The notes under the pieces were generated by a model. It had not been told where the DNA came from. It worked only from the letters and a program-made list of their open reading frames with translations, and made no database searches. From Heyndrickxia camelliae (GTDB lineage Bacteria; Bacillota; Bacilli; Bacillales; Bacillaceae_C), in NCBI RefSeq assembly GCF_002844575.1, contig NZ_PIQO01000011.1:62001-126000 (forward strand): DNA of 64,000 bases. The letters are read 5' to 3'. Positions 8,238-17,858 of this stretch are shown one piece after another; position 1 is the stretch's first letter; the number at the start of each line of letters is the position of its first letter. Position numbers and translations under genes: made by a program.

Positions 8238-9818
8238 TTAGTTAACCTTTTCCATTTCCTGCTGCCGTAATTCAATACGGCGAATTTTCCCGGATGTCGT
8301 TTTCGGCAACTCATTAATAAATTCAATTTGGCGAGGATATTTATATGGTGCTGTTAATTCTTTTACATGGTCTTGCAGCGTTTTAACTAAATTAGATTGT
8401 TCCGGATTAATGCCATCTTGAAGTACTACGAATGCTTTCACAATATTCCCTCTAACTTCGTCAGGACTTGCAACGACCGCACATTCCTTTACAAATGGGT
8501 GTTTCACTAGGGCATCCTCCACTTCAAATGGGCCAATAGTATATCCAGAGCTAATAATGATATCATCCGCTCTTCCCTCAAACCAAAAATAGCCGTCTTC
8601 ATCTTTCCTTGCTCTGTCACCAGTAACATAATAGTTCCCTCTAAACTGCTTGGCAGTTCGTTCCGGGTCTTTATAATAATTTTTAAACAAAGCTGGTGTC
8701 TCAATATGAACTGCAATATCCCCAACCACACCTACTCCACAAGGTTCGCCATTTTCGTCGATTATTTCGACACTATTGCCTGGAGTTGGTTTTCCCATCG
8801 AGCCTGGCTTGACATCCATATTTTTCGTGATACCAACAAGTAATGTATTTTCTGTTTGTCCATATCCATCCCTTACAGTAATATTAAAATATTTTCTAAA
8901 TGTCTCAATTACTTCTCTATTTAATGGTTCTCCAGCAGACACTGCACTATGTAAATGTGGCAAGTGATATTCTTGCAGATTATCTACCTTTGCCATTAAT
9001 CTGTATTCTGTTGGTGTACAGCATAGAACATTTACTTTATATTTCTCTAAAAGATTCAAATAGGTCTTTGGTTCAAACTTCCCATTATAAACGAAACCAG
9101 TTGCTCCTGATCCTAGTACTGACAGGAAAGGGCTCCAAATCCATTTTTGCCATCCCGGACCTGCTGTAGCCCAAACGACATCATTTTCCCCAATGCAAAG
9201 CCAATTTGGTGCCGCCGTACGCAAATGTGCGTAACCCCACCCATGAGTGTGTACGACACCTTTTGGATTACCAGTGGTACCCGAGGTATATGATAAGAAT
9301 GCCATATCCTCTTTTGAAGTATCTGCTATTTCTAAGTGCTCTGAGGAGGTTTCCATTAAATCAAATAGAGAATTCCAGTCATTCGCCTTATCCCCTACTA
9401 CAAATTTAATCAAACCATCTGTACCTTTAACATCTGCAAATTGATCCAAATATGGATAATATGCCACAATGCTTTTAACTTCTGCATGCTCAATCCGATA
9501 TTGTAGGTCTTTTGCTTTTAACATCTCGGAACTTGGAATGACCACAATTCCGATTTTCAAGGCAGCAAGGTAAATTTCATATGCTTCAATTAATCTAGGA
9601 ACCATTACTAAAATGATATCGCCCTTTTGAAGACCGCTTTTTAGGAAAACGTTTCCGATTTTATTGACATTTTTCATTAAATTGGAATAGGTTATATCCC
9701 TTTTTTCCCCATTTTCATTTTCCCACTTGATTGCCATTTTAGAAGGATCTTTTGCAAACCTTTCAACTTCTTGCACTATATTATATTTTTCAGGTGCCAA
9801 TAAATCCTCACGCTTCAT
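8238..9818 (-). CDS. ytcI: AMP-forming acyl-CoA synthetase (YtcI-like)
   Basis: A 526-residue ANL-superfamily ligase that would activate a carboxylic acid as acyl-AMP and then acyl-CoA. The P-loop signature SYTSGTTGNPKGVVH is near residue 175, the YGQTEN A5 motif near 320, the hinge/ATP motif VTGDRARKDEDGYFWFEGRADD near 395, and the catalytic Lys motif KTTSGKIRR near the C-terminus. Overall it resembles the medium-chain acyl-CoA synthetase branch more than AcsA. The actual acid substrate cannot be told from sequence. Synteny with B. subtilis ytcI next to sspA supports the name. Confidence 0.88.
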   Translation of the reverse strand: MKREDLLAPEKYNIVQEVERFAKDPSKMAIKWENENGEKRDITYSNLMKNVNKIGNVFLKSGLQKGDIILVMVPRLIEAYEIYLAALKIGIVVIPSSEMLKAKDLQYRIEHAEVKSIVAYYPYLDQFADVKGTDGLIKFVVGDKANDWNSLFDLMETSSEHLEIADTSKEDMAFLSYTSGTTGNPKGVVHTHGWGYAHLRTAAPNWLCIGENDVVWATAGPGWQKWIWSPFLSVLGSGATGFVYNGKFEPKTYLNLLEKYKVNVLCCTPTEYRLMAKVDNLQEYHLPHLHSAVSAGEPLNREVIETFRKYFNITVRDGYGQTENTLLVGITKNMDVKPGSMGKPTPGNSVEIIDENGEPCGVGVVGDIAVHIETPALFKNYYKDPERTAKQFRGNYYVTGDRARKDEDGYFWFEGRADDIIISSGYTIGPFEVEDALVKHPFVKECAVVASPDEVRGNIVKAFVVLQDGINPEQSNLVKTLQDHVKELTAPYKYPRQIEFINELPKTTSGKIRRIELRQQEMEKVN

Positions 9819-9900
9819 CCATAATCCCCCTTAACACTATTCTTCTATATTATTATACATAATAATTTAAAAATTTAAAATTATCAAATCCCAAATAGAA

Positions 9901-9934
9901 CAAAATAAAACGGAGCAGGCGTTTGCCTACTCCG
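9901..9934 (-). terminator. Terminator of the SASP gene
   Basis: CGGAGCAGGC (9911-9920) pairs with GCCTACTCCG (9925-9934); TTTTATTTTG follows on the minus strand. Confidence 0.9.
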
Positions 9935-9953
9935 TCATCCATTCTTTATTTAA

Positions 9954-10148
9954 TTAGCGAATTTGTCCACCAAGTTGTTGTTCAGCCATAGAAACAAGGC
10001 GTTTAGTGATTTCACCACCAACAGATCCGTTAGCGCGTGAAGTTGTATCTGCTCCAAGGTTTACACCAAATTCATTTGCAATTTCATATTTCATTTGATC
10101 AAGTGCTTGCTCAGCACCATTTACTAACAATTGATTGTTATTTGGCAT
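9954..10148 (-). CDS. sspA: alpha/beta-type small acid-soluble spore protein
   Basis: A 64-residue DNA-binding spore protein that coats forespore DNA in the A-like form and protects it from UV and heat. The two family motifs are present: [13 protein letters not shown], which includes the GPR germination-protease cleavage site (E-IA), and [18 protein letters not shown]. The ribosome-binding site AAGGAGGTG is perfect. It sits next to thiI as sspA does in B. subtilis. Expression should be sigma-G dependent and forespore-specific. Confidence 0.97.
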   Translation of the reverse strand: MPNNNQLLVNGAEQALDQMKYEIANEFGVNLGADTTSRANGSVGGEITKRLVSMAEQQLGGQIR

Positions 10149-10171
10149 GTGTTTTCACCTCCTTGTGAGTA

Positions 10172-10201
10172 TAGATTCTGCAAAAACACATGCCTTCATA
10201 C
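10172..10201 (-). promoter_or_regulatory. Candidate sigma-G promoter of the SASP gene
   Basis: On the minus strand GTATG (10197-10201) matches the sigma-G -35 GWATR. After 18 bases GAATCTA (10172-10178) matches four of seven -10 positions. The position, 24 bases before the start, fits, but the -10 match is weak. Confidence 0.4.
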
Positions 10202-10253
10202 TAAGAATCGTTTGGTAATTGTTCCTTGTATAATAAAATTTTTACTATTCTAT

Positions 10254-11462
10254 TTACAATAAATCTGCAAATTCTTCGTTTTCAATAGAATCCTCATTAT
10301 TTACAATAATGGTTTCGACATTATTCACCGCTTCTTCTAAAAGTGGGCCGAAATCAAAATCACTTTCGTAATATTGAATTTTAGAAAGCTTTGGCCTTGT
10401 CTTAGGAGATGGCGGAGTAAAAATAGTACAGCAATCTTCATATGGCAAACTAGATATTTCAAACGTATCAATCTTTTTAGCAATATCAATAATTTCCAAT
10501 TTATCCATTGAAATTAATGGCCGTAATATTGGTGTTACAGTTACATCGTTAATTGCCAACATACTTTCCAATGTTTGGCTTGCTACTTGTCCTAAGCTTT
10601 CTCCCGTAACGATGGCCAAACCATCATTTTTTCTTCTAATTTCATCCGTAATTCGAAGCATCATTCTTCTTGTCGCTGTCATGGTATAACCTTCTGGAAT
10701 ATGCTTGCGAATGGTTTCTTGTATTTTGGTAAAAGGAACAAAATGCATTTTTACATACCCGCTGTAAGCAGAAATTTTCTTTGCCAAATCAATCGTTTTT
10801 TGTTTTGCCCTCTCACTTGTATAAGGCGGACTTTGAAAATGAACCGCCTCAATTTGAACTCCCCGCTTCATTGTCAAATAACCAGCAACTGGACTATCGA
10901 TTCCACCGGACAACATGAGCATTGCTTTTCCGGAAGAACCTACAGGGAGTCCACCGGCACCTTGAATAATATCACAAGATAAGTAAATAGCATCTGGTCT
11001 CACATCAACGAGAAGATTAATATCTGGATTCTTCACGTCAACTTTTATATCTTCTATATTTTGTAAAATATGTCCTCCAACTGCATGATTAATATCATTT
11101 GTATCATATTCAAACGATTTATCACCACGTCTTGTCGTAACTTTAAATGTATTTCCTGGTTTAAAAATCTGTTTTACTAAGGACAATCCTACTTGCTGAA
11201 TATCTTGAAGATTTCTTTCAGAACGCACAGCTAAACTGAAGGATTGTATTCCAAAAACAGTGGATAGCTTCTGTATAATGGGATTACTATCTTCACCATT
11301 TAATAAGATGTACATACGATCATGTCCACCCTGAATATGAATATCTTTAAATTCTTTTAAAACTTCACGAATATTTCTTTTTAGATGGGTAATAAAATGC
11401 TTTCGATTTCTACCCTTAGTGGATAATTCACCATAACGAATTAATATACGGTCGTATTTCAC
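10254..11462 (-). CDS. thiI: tRNA 4-thiouridine synthetase / thiazole sulfur carrier ThiI
   Basis: Transfers sulfur from the neighbouring cysteine desulfurase to uridine-8 of tRNA. The 402-residue form has an N-terminal ferredoxin-like/THUMP region (about 1-165) and the PP-loop ATPase motif MLSGGIDSPVAGY near residue 183. There is no C-terminal rhodanese domain, as usual in Bacillus. The start codon is GTG, and its last three bases overlap the desulfurase stop (GTGA), so translation is probably coupled. Confidence 0.96.
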   Translation of the reverse strand: MKYDRILIRYGELSTKGRNRKHFITHLKRNIREVLKEFKDIHIQGGHDRMYILLNGEDSNPIIQKLSTVFGIQSFSLAVRSERNLQDIQQVGLSLVKQIFKPGNTFKVTTRRGDKSFEYDTNDINHAVGGHILQNIEDIKVDVKNPDINLLVDVRPDAIYLSCDIIQGAGGLPVGSSGKAMLMLSGGIDSPVAGYLTMKRGVQIEAVHFQSPPYTSERAKQKTIDLAKKISAYSGYVKMHFVPFTKIQETIRKHIPEGYTMTATRRMMLRITDEIRRKNDGLAIVTGESLGQVASQTLESMLAINDVTVTPILRPLISMDKLEIIDIAKKIDTFEISSLPYEDCCTIFTPPSPKTRPKLSKIQYYESDFDFGPLLEEAVNNVETIIVNNEDSIENEEFADLL

Positions 11463-12610
11463 TTTGAATCCCTCATTACCATATTTAATGTTTGTAAAAC
11501 TTGTTGAAGGGTTTGAATAAAAGCCTTCGCTTCATCCATTGTGTTTTCATATGACAAGCTGATTCTCACTGCACCTTCTGCCACATTTTCTGGCACACCT
11601 GCTGCTAGTAGGGTTCTGCTAAGTTTTGTTTGCTTAGATGAACAAGCACTGGTAGTAGATACATACACCTTTTCCTTTTCTAGTGCATGAACAATAACTT
11701 CTCCACGTAAGCCAATCGCAGAAAAATTAAGAATATGCGGTGCAGACACGGTTGGATTTGTATTGAGCTGAATTTGTGGTATGTGACCAATTTGTTCCAT
11801 TAAATAATCACGTATTCTTAGAAGTTCTTCTCCTTTTTCATGCCTTTTTTCCTCAATCATTCGCATAGCTTTTGCCATTGTCACAATTCCGCCGGTATTC
11901 TCTGTACCGCTCCGTAATTTTCCTTCTTGACTACCTCCGGTTAAAAGGGGAGATATTCTTACCCCTTCGCGTTTAAATAATAGGCCATTGCCCTTTAAGC
12001 CATGAAATTTATGTGCTGAAATCGTACATAAATCAATATGTGCCTCATATAAATCCAACGGAACTTTTCCGAAACCTTGAACATGATCCACATGAAATAA
12101 TATTTTTGGATAATTTTTCAGGATTTTACCAATCTCCTCGATTGGTTGGATAGTTCCAATTTCATTATTTACATGCATAATCGAAACTAATATCGTTTCT
12201 TCTGTAATGGCAGCTTCCAAATCCTTCACATTTACTTGGCCATTTTGGTCCACAGGTAAATAAGTAATCTTAAACCCTAAGGATTTTAGCTGTTCACCCG
12301 TTTCATATACAGAGGCATGCTCAATATCAGACATAATGATATGTTTCCCGCGATTGGAATATTGTAATGCAGTTCCTTTGATTGCTAAATTGTTTCCTTC
12401 TGTTCCTCCGGATGTAAAGAAAATTTCAGAGGCCTTTACATGCAGAAGATTTGCTATTTGCAATCGCGCCTGTTTAATTAACTCTTCTACCTGCCCACCT
12501 AGATTGTGCAAGGATGACGGATTTGCAAAAAATTGGGTCGATATCTTAACAAAAGCATTTACCACTTCGTCATACGGCTTTGTTGTGGCGCTATTATCGA
12601 AATATATCAT
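11459..12610 (-). CDS. nifZ: cysteine desulfurase, NifS/IscS-like (NifZ type)
   Basis: PLP enzyme that removes sulfur from cysteine and hands it as persulfide to ThiI. The 383-residue class V aminotransferase has the PLP lysine Lys201 in TISAHKFHGLKG and the active-site Cys323 in STTSACSSKQTK. I start at the ATG at 12610 with a GAGGG site nine bases upstream; a GTG nine bases earlier would overlap that site. In B. subtilis the orthologue next to thiI is dedicated to tRNA thiolation; the four-base overlap here supports the same pairing. Confidence 0.94.
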   Translation of the reverse strand: MIYFDNSATTKPYDEVVNAFVKISTQFFANPSSLHNLGGQVEELIKQARLQIANLLHVKASEIFFTSGGTEGNNLAIKGTALQYSNRGKHIIMSDIEHASVYETGEQLKSLGFKITYLPVDQNGQVNVKDLEAAITEETILVSIMHVNNEIGTIQPIEEIGKILKNYPKILFHVDHVQGFGKVPLDLYEAHIDLCTISAHKFHGLKGNGLLFKREGVRISPLLTGGSQEGKLRSGTENTGGIVTMAKAMRMIEEKRHEKGEELLRIRDYLMEQIGHIPQIQLNTNPTVSAPHILNFSAIGLRGEVIVHALEKEKVYVSTTSACSSKQTKLSRTLLAAGVPENVAEGAVRISLSYENTMDEAKAFIQTLQQVLQTLNMVMRDSK

Positions 12611-12754
12611 AAAGAACACCCTCGTTTATATATAAATTAAATAACTATCATGAAAAATGCTAACAAAAATAAATCTTATCATAAATTAGAACTATTGAAA
12701 ATAAAGTAGATATATTTTCCACTTATAAAAAAGTATCATGAAGAATATTTGTAC

Positions 12755-12795
12755 CAAAAAAATAAAGACAAAAGCAACACCGGGTGCTTTTGTCT
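12755..12795 (-). terminator. Terminator of ezrA
   Basis: An 11-bp perfect repeat AGACAAAAGCA (12766-12776) / TGCTTTTGTCT (12785-12795); TTTATTTTTTTGG follows on the minus strand. Confidence 0.9.
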
Positions 12796-14487
12796 CTATT
12801 CTTCTTCATCTAACATTTCTTCAATATGTTTTAATGCACCTGGCTCCACTTCTTCCAGTGCTGTTGCTGCTTCCTCTAAAGCTGCTCGATATTCAAATCT
12901 TCTAAACGCTTCCTCTGCCTGTTGCAAACCCTTTGCAACATGCGGAAAACGCGCACGATAACGATTTCCATATTGGATTACTCTCTCAGCTAAAACAACA
13001 TTTTCAATTAAATCTTCTGTTTTAGCATTTAGGTGTTCCACATCATCTACTGCATTGTTTAGATGCTGCTGTACAGAAGCCATATTTAGAGGTTTTTCAT
13101 TTAAACTGACAAACACATCCTGTACATGTTCCATTGCTCTTTCCAAAATAGCTTGATAATCATTAGGCAACCCAGGAACATTACTTTTGGAAATCATCCT
13201 TCTCATTTCTGCTATTTTTCTTTTAAGTTCTTGAACCTTGTCGCGTGCTTCCAGTTCATCTTTCCTTAATGTTTGCAAATGCTCCGTAAATTCCTGTTGT
13301 TCCTTTTCTATCTTTTCCATTAAATTCTTGATTTCTTTTAAATCTTCACTAAGCAGAGTATATGCAGAATTCTCCTCCAATAATTTCGCTTCCAGCAGTT
13401 CATATCTCTTTGTAAGCTGAGACAATTCCTTTTCAAAATTATCCGGAATATGCTGCTCCCCTTCCACTAACTGATAACTCTCAAGAACAATTGCTGTCTC
13501 TTCTTTTATTTTTTGATTTGTTTCTTTTAATTTATCAAATATACTTATAATGTTATTCTGATGTTGTTGAATATAATGCTTTGCATGGACTTCTTTCTCA
13601 AGAAGATCATATAATATCTCCATTTTTTCCTTTATTTCAAGGACACCTTCTTCTACTTTAGCGAGTTCTGTTTGTTCCAAATAATTGTTAAAAGTAGTTA
13701 ATGTCTTTCTAAGTTGTACAACCTCTTTTTCAAGCTGTAAATGATCCAAAATAAATCCTTGCTCTACCATCTCCTTATAGCCTTCTTCAATCTCATTTAA
13801 TTGAGATGGTATGAGTGTGCCTATTTCTGTTAATAAATTCGGCAGCTTTTCCACTTTTTCTTCCAGATTATTCATTTGGGCTGTCAGTCCGATTACTAAT
13901 TCTCGGGCTTCCAGATAATCACCGTTCGTTGTTAATTCGTCAAATTTTTGAATATCAGCTGCTACGGCCTCAATTTGTTCTTCCAATTTCTTAATAGCAT
14001 TTCCATATGTATGCCTGTGAATGAGCAAGTGCTTTTTGAGTGATTTATACTTTTTTTGTACATCCTCAATTTCAACTTTATTTTTTTCCTCACTGCCAAT
14101 TAATTCACTTAACTCGGAAAGAATTCCCTCTATTTTTTCCTCTATATCTCGTAAAACTCCTTCAATTTTTGCTTGTTCATTTTTCGCTTTTCTAAAATGA
14201 AAACGATCTGTGTATTCCTCTATATCAAATAAATAATCCTCCACATCAGGAAGCCGTACGGTGACAATCTCATCCCATGACTTTCTCCAACGTTCAAATT
14301 TTTCCTCCGTTTGTCCAGTCATGTTTAGTTGTTTTACTTTTCCCAGTTCCTCCAAAACAGGGCGATTCATAATATCAATTTTCCAAGCTTCCAGCTTATC
14401 AATTTCTTTATAATATTTTTTCCGTACGATGAAACTGATTACTAATAAAACTAATATTAGTACGATTATACCGATGATGCCATACAT
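12796..14487 (-). CDS. ezrA: septation ring formation regulator EzrA
   Basis: Membrane-anchored regulator that restrains FtsZ ring assembly and helps recruit PBP1 to the septum. The 563-residue protein has one N-terminal membrane helix (residues 2-22), then RKKYYKEIDKLEAWKIDIMNRP, which is highly conserved in EzrA, then a long spectrin-like series of Glu/Lys-rich coiled coils to the end. It ends in an acidic tail (HIEEMLDEEE). A good AGGAGG site lies before the ATG. The length is typical. Confidence 0.97.
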   Translation of the reverse strand: MYGIIGIIVLILVLLVISFIVRKKYYKEIDKLEAWKIDIMNRPVLEELGKVKQLNMTGQTEEKFERWRKSWDEIVTVRLPDVEDYLFDIEEYTDRFHFRKAKNEQAKIEGVLRDIEEKIEGILSELSELIGSEEKNKVEIEDVQKKYKSLKKHLLIHRHTYGNAIKKLEEQIEAVAADIQKFDELTTNGDYLEARELVIGLTAQMNNLEEKVEKLPNLLTEIGTLIPSQLNEIEEGYKEMVEQGFILDHLQLEKEVVQLRKTLTTFNNYLEQTELAKVEEGVLEIKEKMEILYDLLEKEVHAKHYIQQHQNNIISIFDKLKETNQKIKEETAIVLESYQLVEGEQHIPDNFEKELSQLTKRYELLEAKLLEENSAYTLLSEDLKEIKNLMEKIEKEQQEFTEHLQTLRKDELEARDKVQELKRKIAEMRRMISKSNVPGLPNDYQAILERAMEHVQDVFVSLNEKPLNMASVQQHLNNAVDDVEHLNAKTEDLIENVVLAERVIQYGNRYRARFPHVAKGLQQAEEAFRRFEYRAALEEAATALEEVEPGALKHIEEMLDEEE

Positions 14488-14680
14488 ATGACCATAAGCC
14501 TCCTGTTTATCCGAAATACATCTATTTTTAACGTTATTGTTATTTTATGTATGATGTATTTATGATACCATGTAACGACATTTTTTGACTATTAAATTCG
14601 CTATTTTTTGCAAAAAGAGCAGGATTTTTGCACCAAAAATTTACTTCGAGCAAAAATTATTGTATATGTCTTAATAAATG

Positions 14681-14712
14681 TCGCAAAAAAAAGCACCGTT
14701 CTGTCACGGTAC
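14681..14712 (-). terminator. Terminator of the refZ-like gene
   Basis: GCACCGT (14693-14699) pairs with ACGGTAC (14706-14712; five-pair core), followed on the minus strand by eight T. It overlaps the stop codon. Confidence 0.75.
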
Positions 14713-15339
14713 TGATATTCGCGTTGTTGCTCCTTTCTTTTTTTCTGTATCTATATTTTCAATCCATTCCTCTAAAACACGATAATATTTTTCGATAAAA
14801 TATTTTTCCTGTGGAAAGATATGCAACACCTCTCTTAAATATTGACTGTTCAAGAAAGGCATTGTAATCATGCTCTTCAATTGAATAATTTTAAAGTAAA
14901 TCATGGGATGGGTTTCCTCTTCTTCCTCCAAAAGACGTTTTAATAAATATCGTTCCTTCATAAGATAGGATGATGTAATTTCTCTTATAATTTGTGAGTC
15001 AATCGAAATTTCTCTCCACACGAGTCTGGATAAAAAATGATTTTTTCCTTGAAATACTAAAATCTTATAAATAGCTTTTTTCAAACACTCTTTACGGTTA
15101 TCATACTGTATGGAATTTACTTCTTCCTCCATGTACTTTAAGTAATGCTCAAAAAAATATACCAAACACGCTTCAAGCAAACCTTGTTTACTATGAAAAT
15201 AGTAGGAAATATTTGCAGGGTTTACATTTGCCCTTTTTGATATGTCTCGAATAGATGTACCATCATATCCTTTTGTATTAAATAATAAAATCGCTGAATT
15301 CAAAATCGCTTCCTTTGTCGACACAGCTGCTTTCGTCAT
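14704..15339 (-). CDS. refZ: TetR-family DNA-binding protein, RefZ-like
   Basis: A 211-residue TetR-type protein. The N-terminal HTH is clear (TKEAILNSAILLFNTKGYDG, then TSIRDISKRANVNPANISYYF). In B. subtilis the gene next to ezrA encodes RefZ, which binds motifs flanking the origin and inhibits FtsZ during the switch to polar division; the position and the HTH sequence support orthology. I choose the ATG at 15339, preceded by GAGGGG; an ATG at 15351 has no ribosome-binding site. It lies downstream of no other gene and has its own terminator. Confidence 0.8.
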   Translation of the reverse strand: MTKAAVSTKEAILNSAILLFNTKGYDGTSIRDISKRANVNPANISYYFHSKQGLLEACLVYFFEHYLKYMEEEVNSIQYDNRKECLKKAIYKILVFQGKNHFLSRLVWREISIDSQIIREITSSYLMKERYLLKRLLEEEEETHPMIYFKIIQLKSMITMPFLNSQYLREVLHIFPQEKYFIEKYYRVLEEWIENIDTEKKKGATTRISVP

Positions 15340-15689
15340 GGAACCCCTCATTTCATACTTTTTCCTTGTACTATTAATTGAAATATGCTATTTCTTAAAG
15401 AAGCAGTTTAAAAAATTTACTATTTAAGGCCACTTTTCGTAAACTTAATTGCTTTTGAAAAGAAATCTTATACTTTCCTATTTCAGCTTAGAAATGGATA
15501 TCTATTTTTGAAAGGATTTCCTTAAACTAGGTCTAATTCAGGATTTAAAACGATTTTCACCAGAACAGCCTTATTTATAGTCTTCTATCTAAAAAGCATT
15601 TTTCCTATAAAAAAATATCGACACTTTCCATCATTATCGGCGAAAAATGCTGAGTTTTATAAAATCTTGTAAAGAATAGGGTGAATATT
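15340..15689. other. 350-base divergent intergenic region refZ/ytsP
   Basis: A/T-rich region holding the divergent promoters. I could not pick out a convincing -35/-10 pair, RNA gene or small coding region in it. It is a natural place to look for a RefZ-binding palindrome, but I do not recognise one with confidence. Confidence 0.4.
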
Positions 15690-16169
15690 ATGTTTCATAC
15701 AACATCATATCAAGGTACAAAAGAGGAGAATTACAAGCTTGTAATAAAACAATTAGAGGCCTTAATTGAGGATGAGCCAAATCGAATAGCAAATCTCAGC
15801 AATGCCTCTGCTCTTTTAAATCAGTTTTTGGATACGATCAATTGGGTTGGCTTTTATCTAGTTGAACACAATCAATTAGTGCTTGGGCCATTCCAGGGAC
15901 TGCCAGCTTGTGTCCGAATTCCGTTTGGAAAAGGGGTTTGCGGTACTGCTATTGCTGAAAGAAGAATTGTTAGAGTGGAAGATGTGAATCAATTTCCCGG
16001 CCATATTGCATGTGATGCCGCATCACAATCAGAGATTGTAGTTCCGATTATAAAAAATGAAGAGTTGATCGGGGTCCTTGATATCGATAGCCCTATAACT
16101 AATCGTTTCGATGAAATCGACGAATCCCAACTAGGAAAATTCGTCGAAGTATTAGCTAAATATCTTTAA
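15690..16169 (+). CDS. ytsP: free methionine-(R)-sulfoxide reductase, GAF-domain type
   Basis: A 159-residue single-GAF protein of the fRMsr family, which reduces free methionine-R-sulfoxide with thioredoxin. All three family cysteines are visible: LPACVRI, KGVCGTA and HIACDAASQSE, matching E. coli Cys84, Cys94 and the catalytic Cys118. The ATG at 15690 has AGGGTG six bases upstream; the GTG at 15681 is part of that site. It shares a terminator with the convergent diguanylate cyclase gene. Confidence 0.93.
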   Translation: MFHTTSYQGTKEENYKLVIKQLEALIEDEPNRIANLSNASALLNQFLDTINWVGFYLVEHNQLVLGPFQGLPACVRIPFGKGVCGTAIAERRIVRVEDVNQFPGHIACDAASQSEIVVPIIKNEELIGVLDIDSPITNRFDEIDESQLGKFVEVLAKYL

Positions 16170-16226
16170 AGATAAACGCTTTCTCACTCTGTTTGCAATG
16201 AGTAAATGATCAAATCAACATACTTA

Positions 16227-16252
16227 AAAAGCCATCAATTGATGGCTTTTTA
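16227..16252. terminator. Bidirectional terminator between ytsP and the diguanylate cyclase gene
   Basis: GCCATCAATTGATGGC is a self-complementary stem (16231-16246) flanked by an A-run on the left and a T-run on the right. It lies between two convergent stop codons. Confidence 0.85.
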
Positions 16253-17656
16253 TATTATTTGGTAATCTTCCTTTATAACTACTTGGTTTTTCCCCAGATT
16301 TTTTGCATCATATAAACCAATATCTGCCCGATTAAACAGATTCTTAGCTTCATCTTTTCTTTCTTTATTCCAATAAGATACCCCGCATGAAACAGTAATT
16401 GGTGGATTCGTTTTATTTTGTACAGCTTCTACTAATCTTTTGGCAATTTGTGCTCCAGCTCCTAAAGGGACACCCGGAAGATAGATTGCTAACTCTTCTC
16501 CTCCCCATCTTGCACCAATATCAGTCGTTCTAATATTCTCCAATATTAAGTTAGCAACCTGAACAAGTACATCGTCTCCTACCTGATGACCGAACGTATC
16601 GTTTACTTCCTTGAAATTATCAATATCCAATAAGATAAAGGTTCCTTCCTTATCGTTTGTCATGGATGTTTTTATTTGATTATTCAAATAGCTTTTAACA
16701 AACAATTGCGTAAGCTGATCGGTTATCACCATTTTCTCTAATTTTTCACGCAAAATGGAATTAGAAATAGCTAATGTGGAATGGTGAATTAAGGATTGAA
16801 ATAATTTAAACATATCAAACGTAAAAAAGTACGGTTTTTCATGTAAGACAATGCTGAAACCTTTTAAGGAATTTCCTTCTATCATGGGAACAGCCATTAT
16901 GGATAAAAAGGATAAAGGTATATCCCTCATTTTCCCACTTAAATCACTAATAAATATGGAATCCCTTTGTTTTTTTAATGAATCAAAAACAAATTGAATA
17001 TAGAGTTTTCCATGTGAAGTCTCAAAAACTGCGCTGCTGCCTTCCAATATTGAGCTAGTATTGTCTTCATTAATGAAAATAAAAGCAACGGTTTCAGCAT
17101 GAAATGATTTAGATATTTGTGCCTTTAAAAACTTAGTTGTCTCATTCAAGCTTGAACTTCCATTTAGGACATGAGATGTTTCATTTATTAAGCGCAAATC
17201 CTCTATTAAACTTCTTGACTGTTGATAAAGCTTCGCATTTTCGATTGCGTTTCCAGCAGTATTAGCAAGTAAACGGATGAATTCAATCTCATTAGGCTCA
17301 AAACTAAAGGAAGCGTATGTAATTACCTCAAGGACACCATACACCCCCTGTTTTCCGTGCAATGGCGAATAGAGTCTTGTTAATTTGGTGTCACATGTCG
17401 TATCAATTTGAATGGATCCATTGATAAATGCCTGCATAGCTCTATCGTCCATACTGTCATATTGTAATGGTTTAACAGGTAAATCTTGATTGTAGTGATT
17501 ATCATTGGATATCATTAAACTATATTTAAAATTTGGGAACACGCGTTTAAGTGTATAAATAATTTCAGACAAAACATTCTCTACTTCCATAGAGGAATGG
17601 AATTTTTCTGTTACTCTAAATAATTCCTTATATAAACTTTCATTATTCATGCCCAT
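16250..17656 (-). CDS. dgcP: GAF-GAF-GGDEF diguanylate cyclase (DgcP/YtrP-like)
   Basis: A 468-residue soluble protein. Residues about 10-140 and 150-300 look like two GAF sensor domains, and about 305-465 is a GGDEF domain. The active-site motif is GGEEL (385-389), a Leu variant of GG(D/E)EF. An RxxD product-inhibition site (RTTD, 376-379) lies exactly five residues before it, the standard I-site spacing. The substrate-site segment GTFILLDIDNFKEVNDTFGH is intact. B. subtilis YtrP (DgcP), at the same locus beside ytsP, is an active cyclase, so activity is likely. Confidence 0.92.
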   Translation of the reverse strand: MGMNNESLYKELFRVTEKFHSSMEVENVLSEIIYTLKRVFPNFKYSLMISNDNHYNQDLPVKPLQYDSMDDRAMQAFINGSIQIDTTCDTKLTRLYSPLHGKQGVYGVLEVITYASFSFEPNEIEFIRLLANTAGNAIENAKLYQQSRSLIEDLRLINETSHVLNGSSSLNETTKFLKAQISKSFHAETVAFIFINEDNTSSILEGSSAVFETSHGKLYIQFVFDSLKKQRDSIFISDLSGKMRDIPLSFLSIMAVPMIEGNSLKGFSIVLHEKPYFFTFDMFKLFQSLIHHSTLAISNSILREKLEKMVITDQLTQLFVKSYLNNQIKTSMTNDKEGTFILLDIDNFKEVNDTFGHQVGDDVLVQVANLILENIRTTDIGARWGGEELAIYLPGVPLGAGAQIAKRLVEAVQNKTNPPITVSCGVSYWNKERKDEAKNLFNRADIGLYDAKNLGKNQVVIKEDYQII

Positions 17657-17823
17657 CTACAATCACCTATTATATATAGTCCAAATTATCGTTAAAGAAA
17701 TATTCCCTTTATAGTACTATTATACTATTAAATATTTTCATTTGCACAAAAAGGTTTAGAATTTATAAGGAATTTTTACCAAAATAGAATAATCAATATA
17801 TCCTTATTTAATTATTATTTACC

Positions 17824-17852
17824 TTGACTTTATTGTATTAGGAACATATAAT
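17824..17852 (+). promoter_or_regulatory. Strong sigma-A promoter of rpsD
   Basis: TTGACT (17824-17829), 17-base spacer, TATAAT (17847-17852): near consensus. Transcription should start near 17859, giving a leader of about 209 bases before the rpsD ATG. Confidence 0.9.
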
Positions 17853-17858
17853 GAAATT

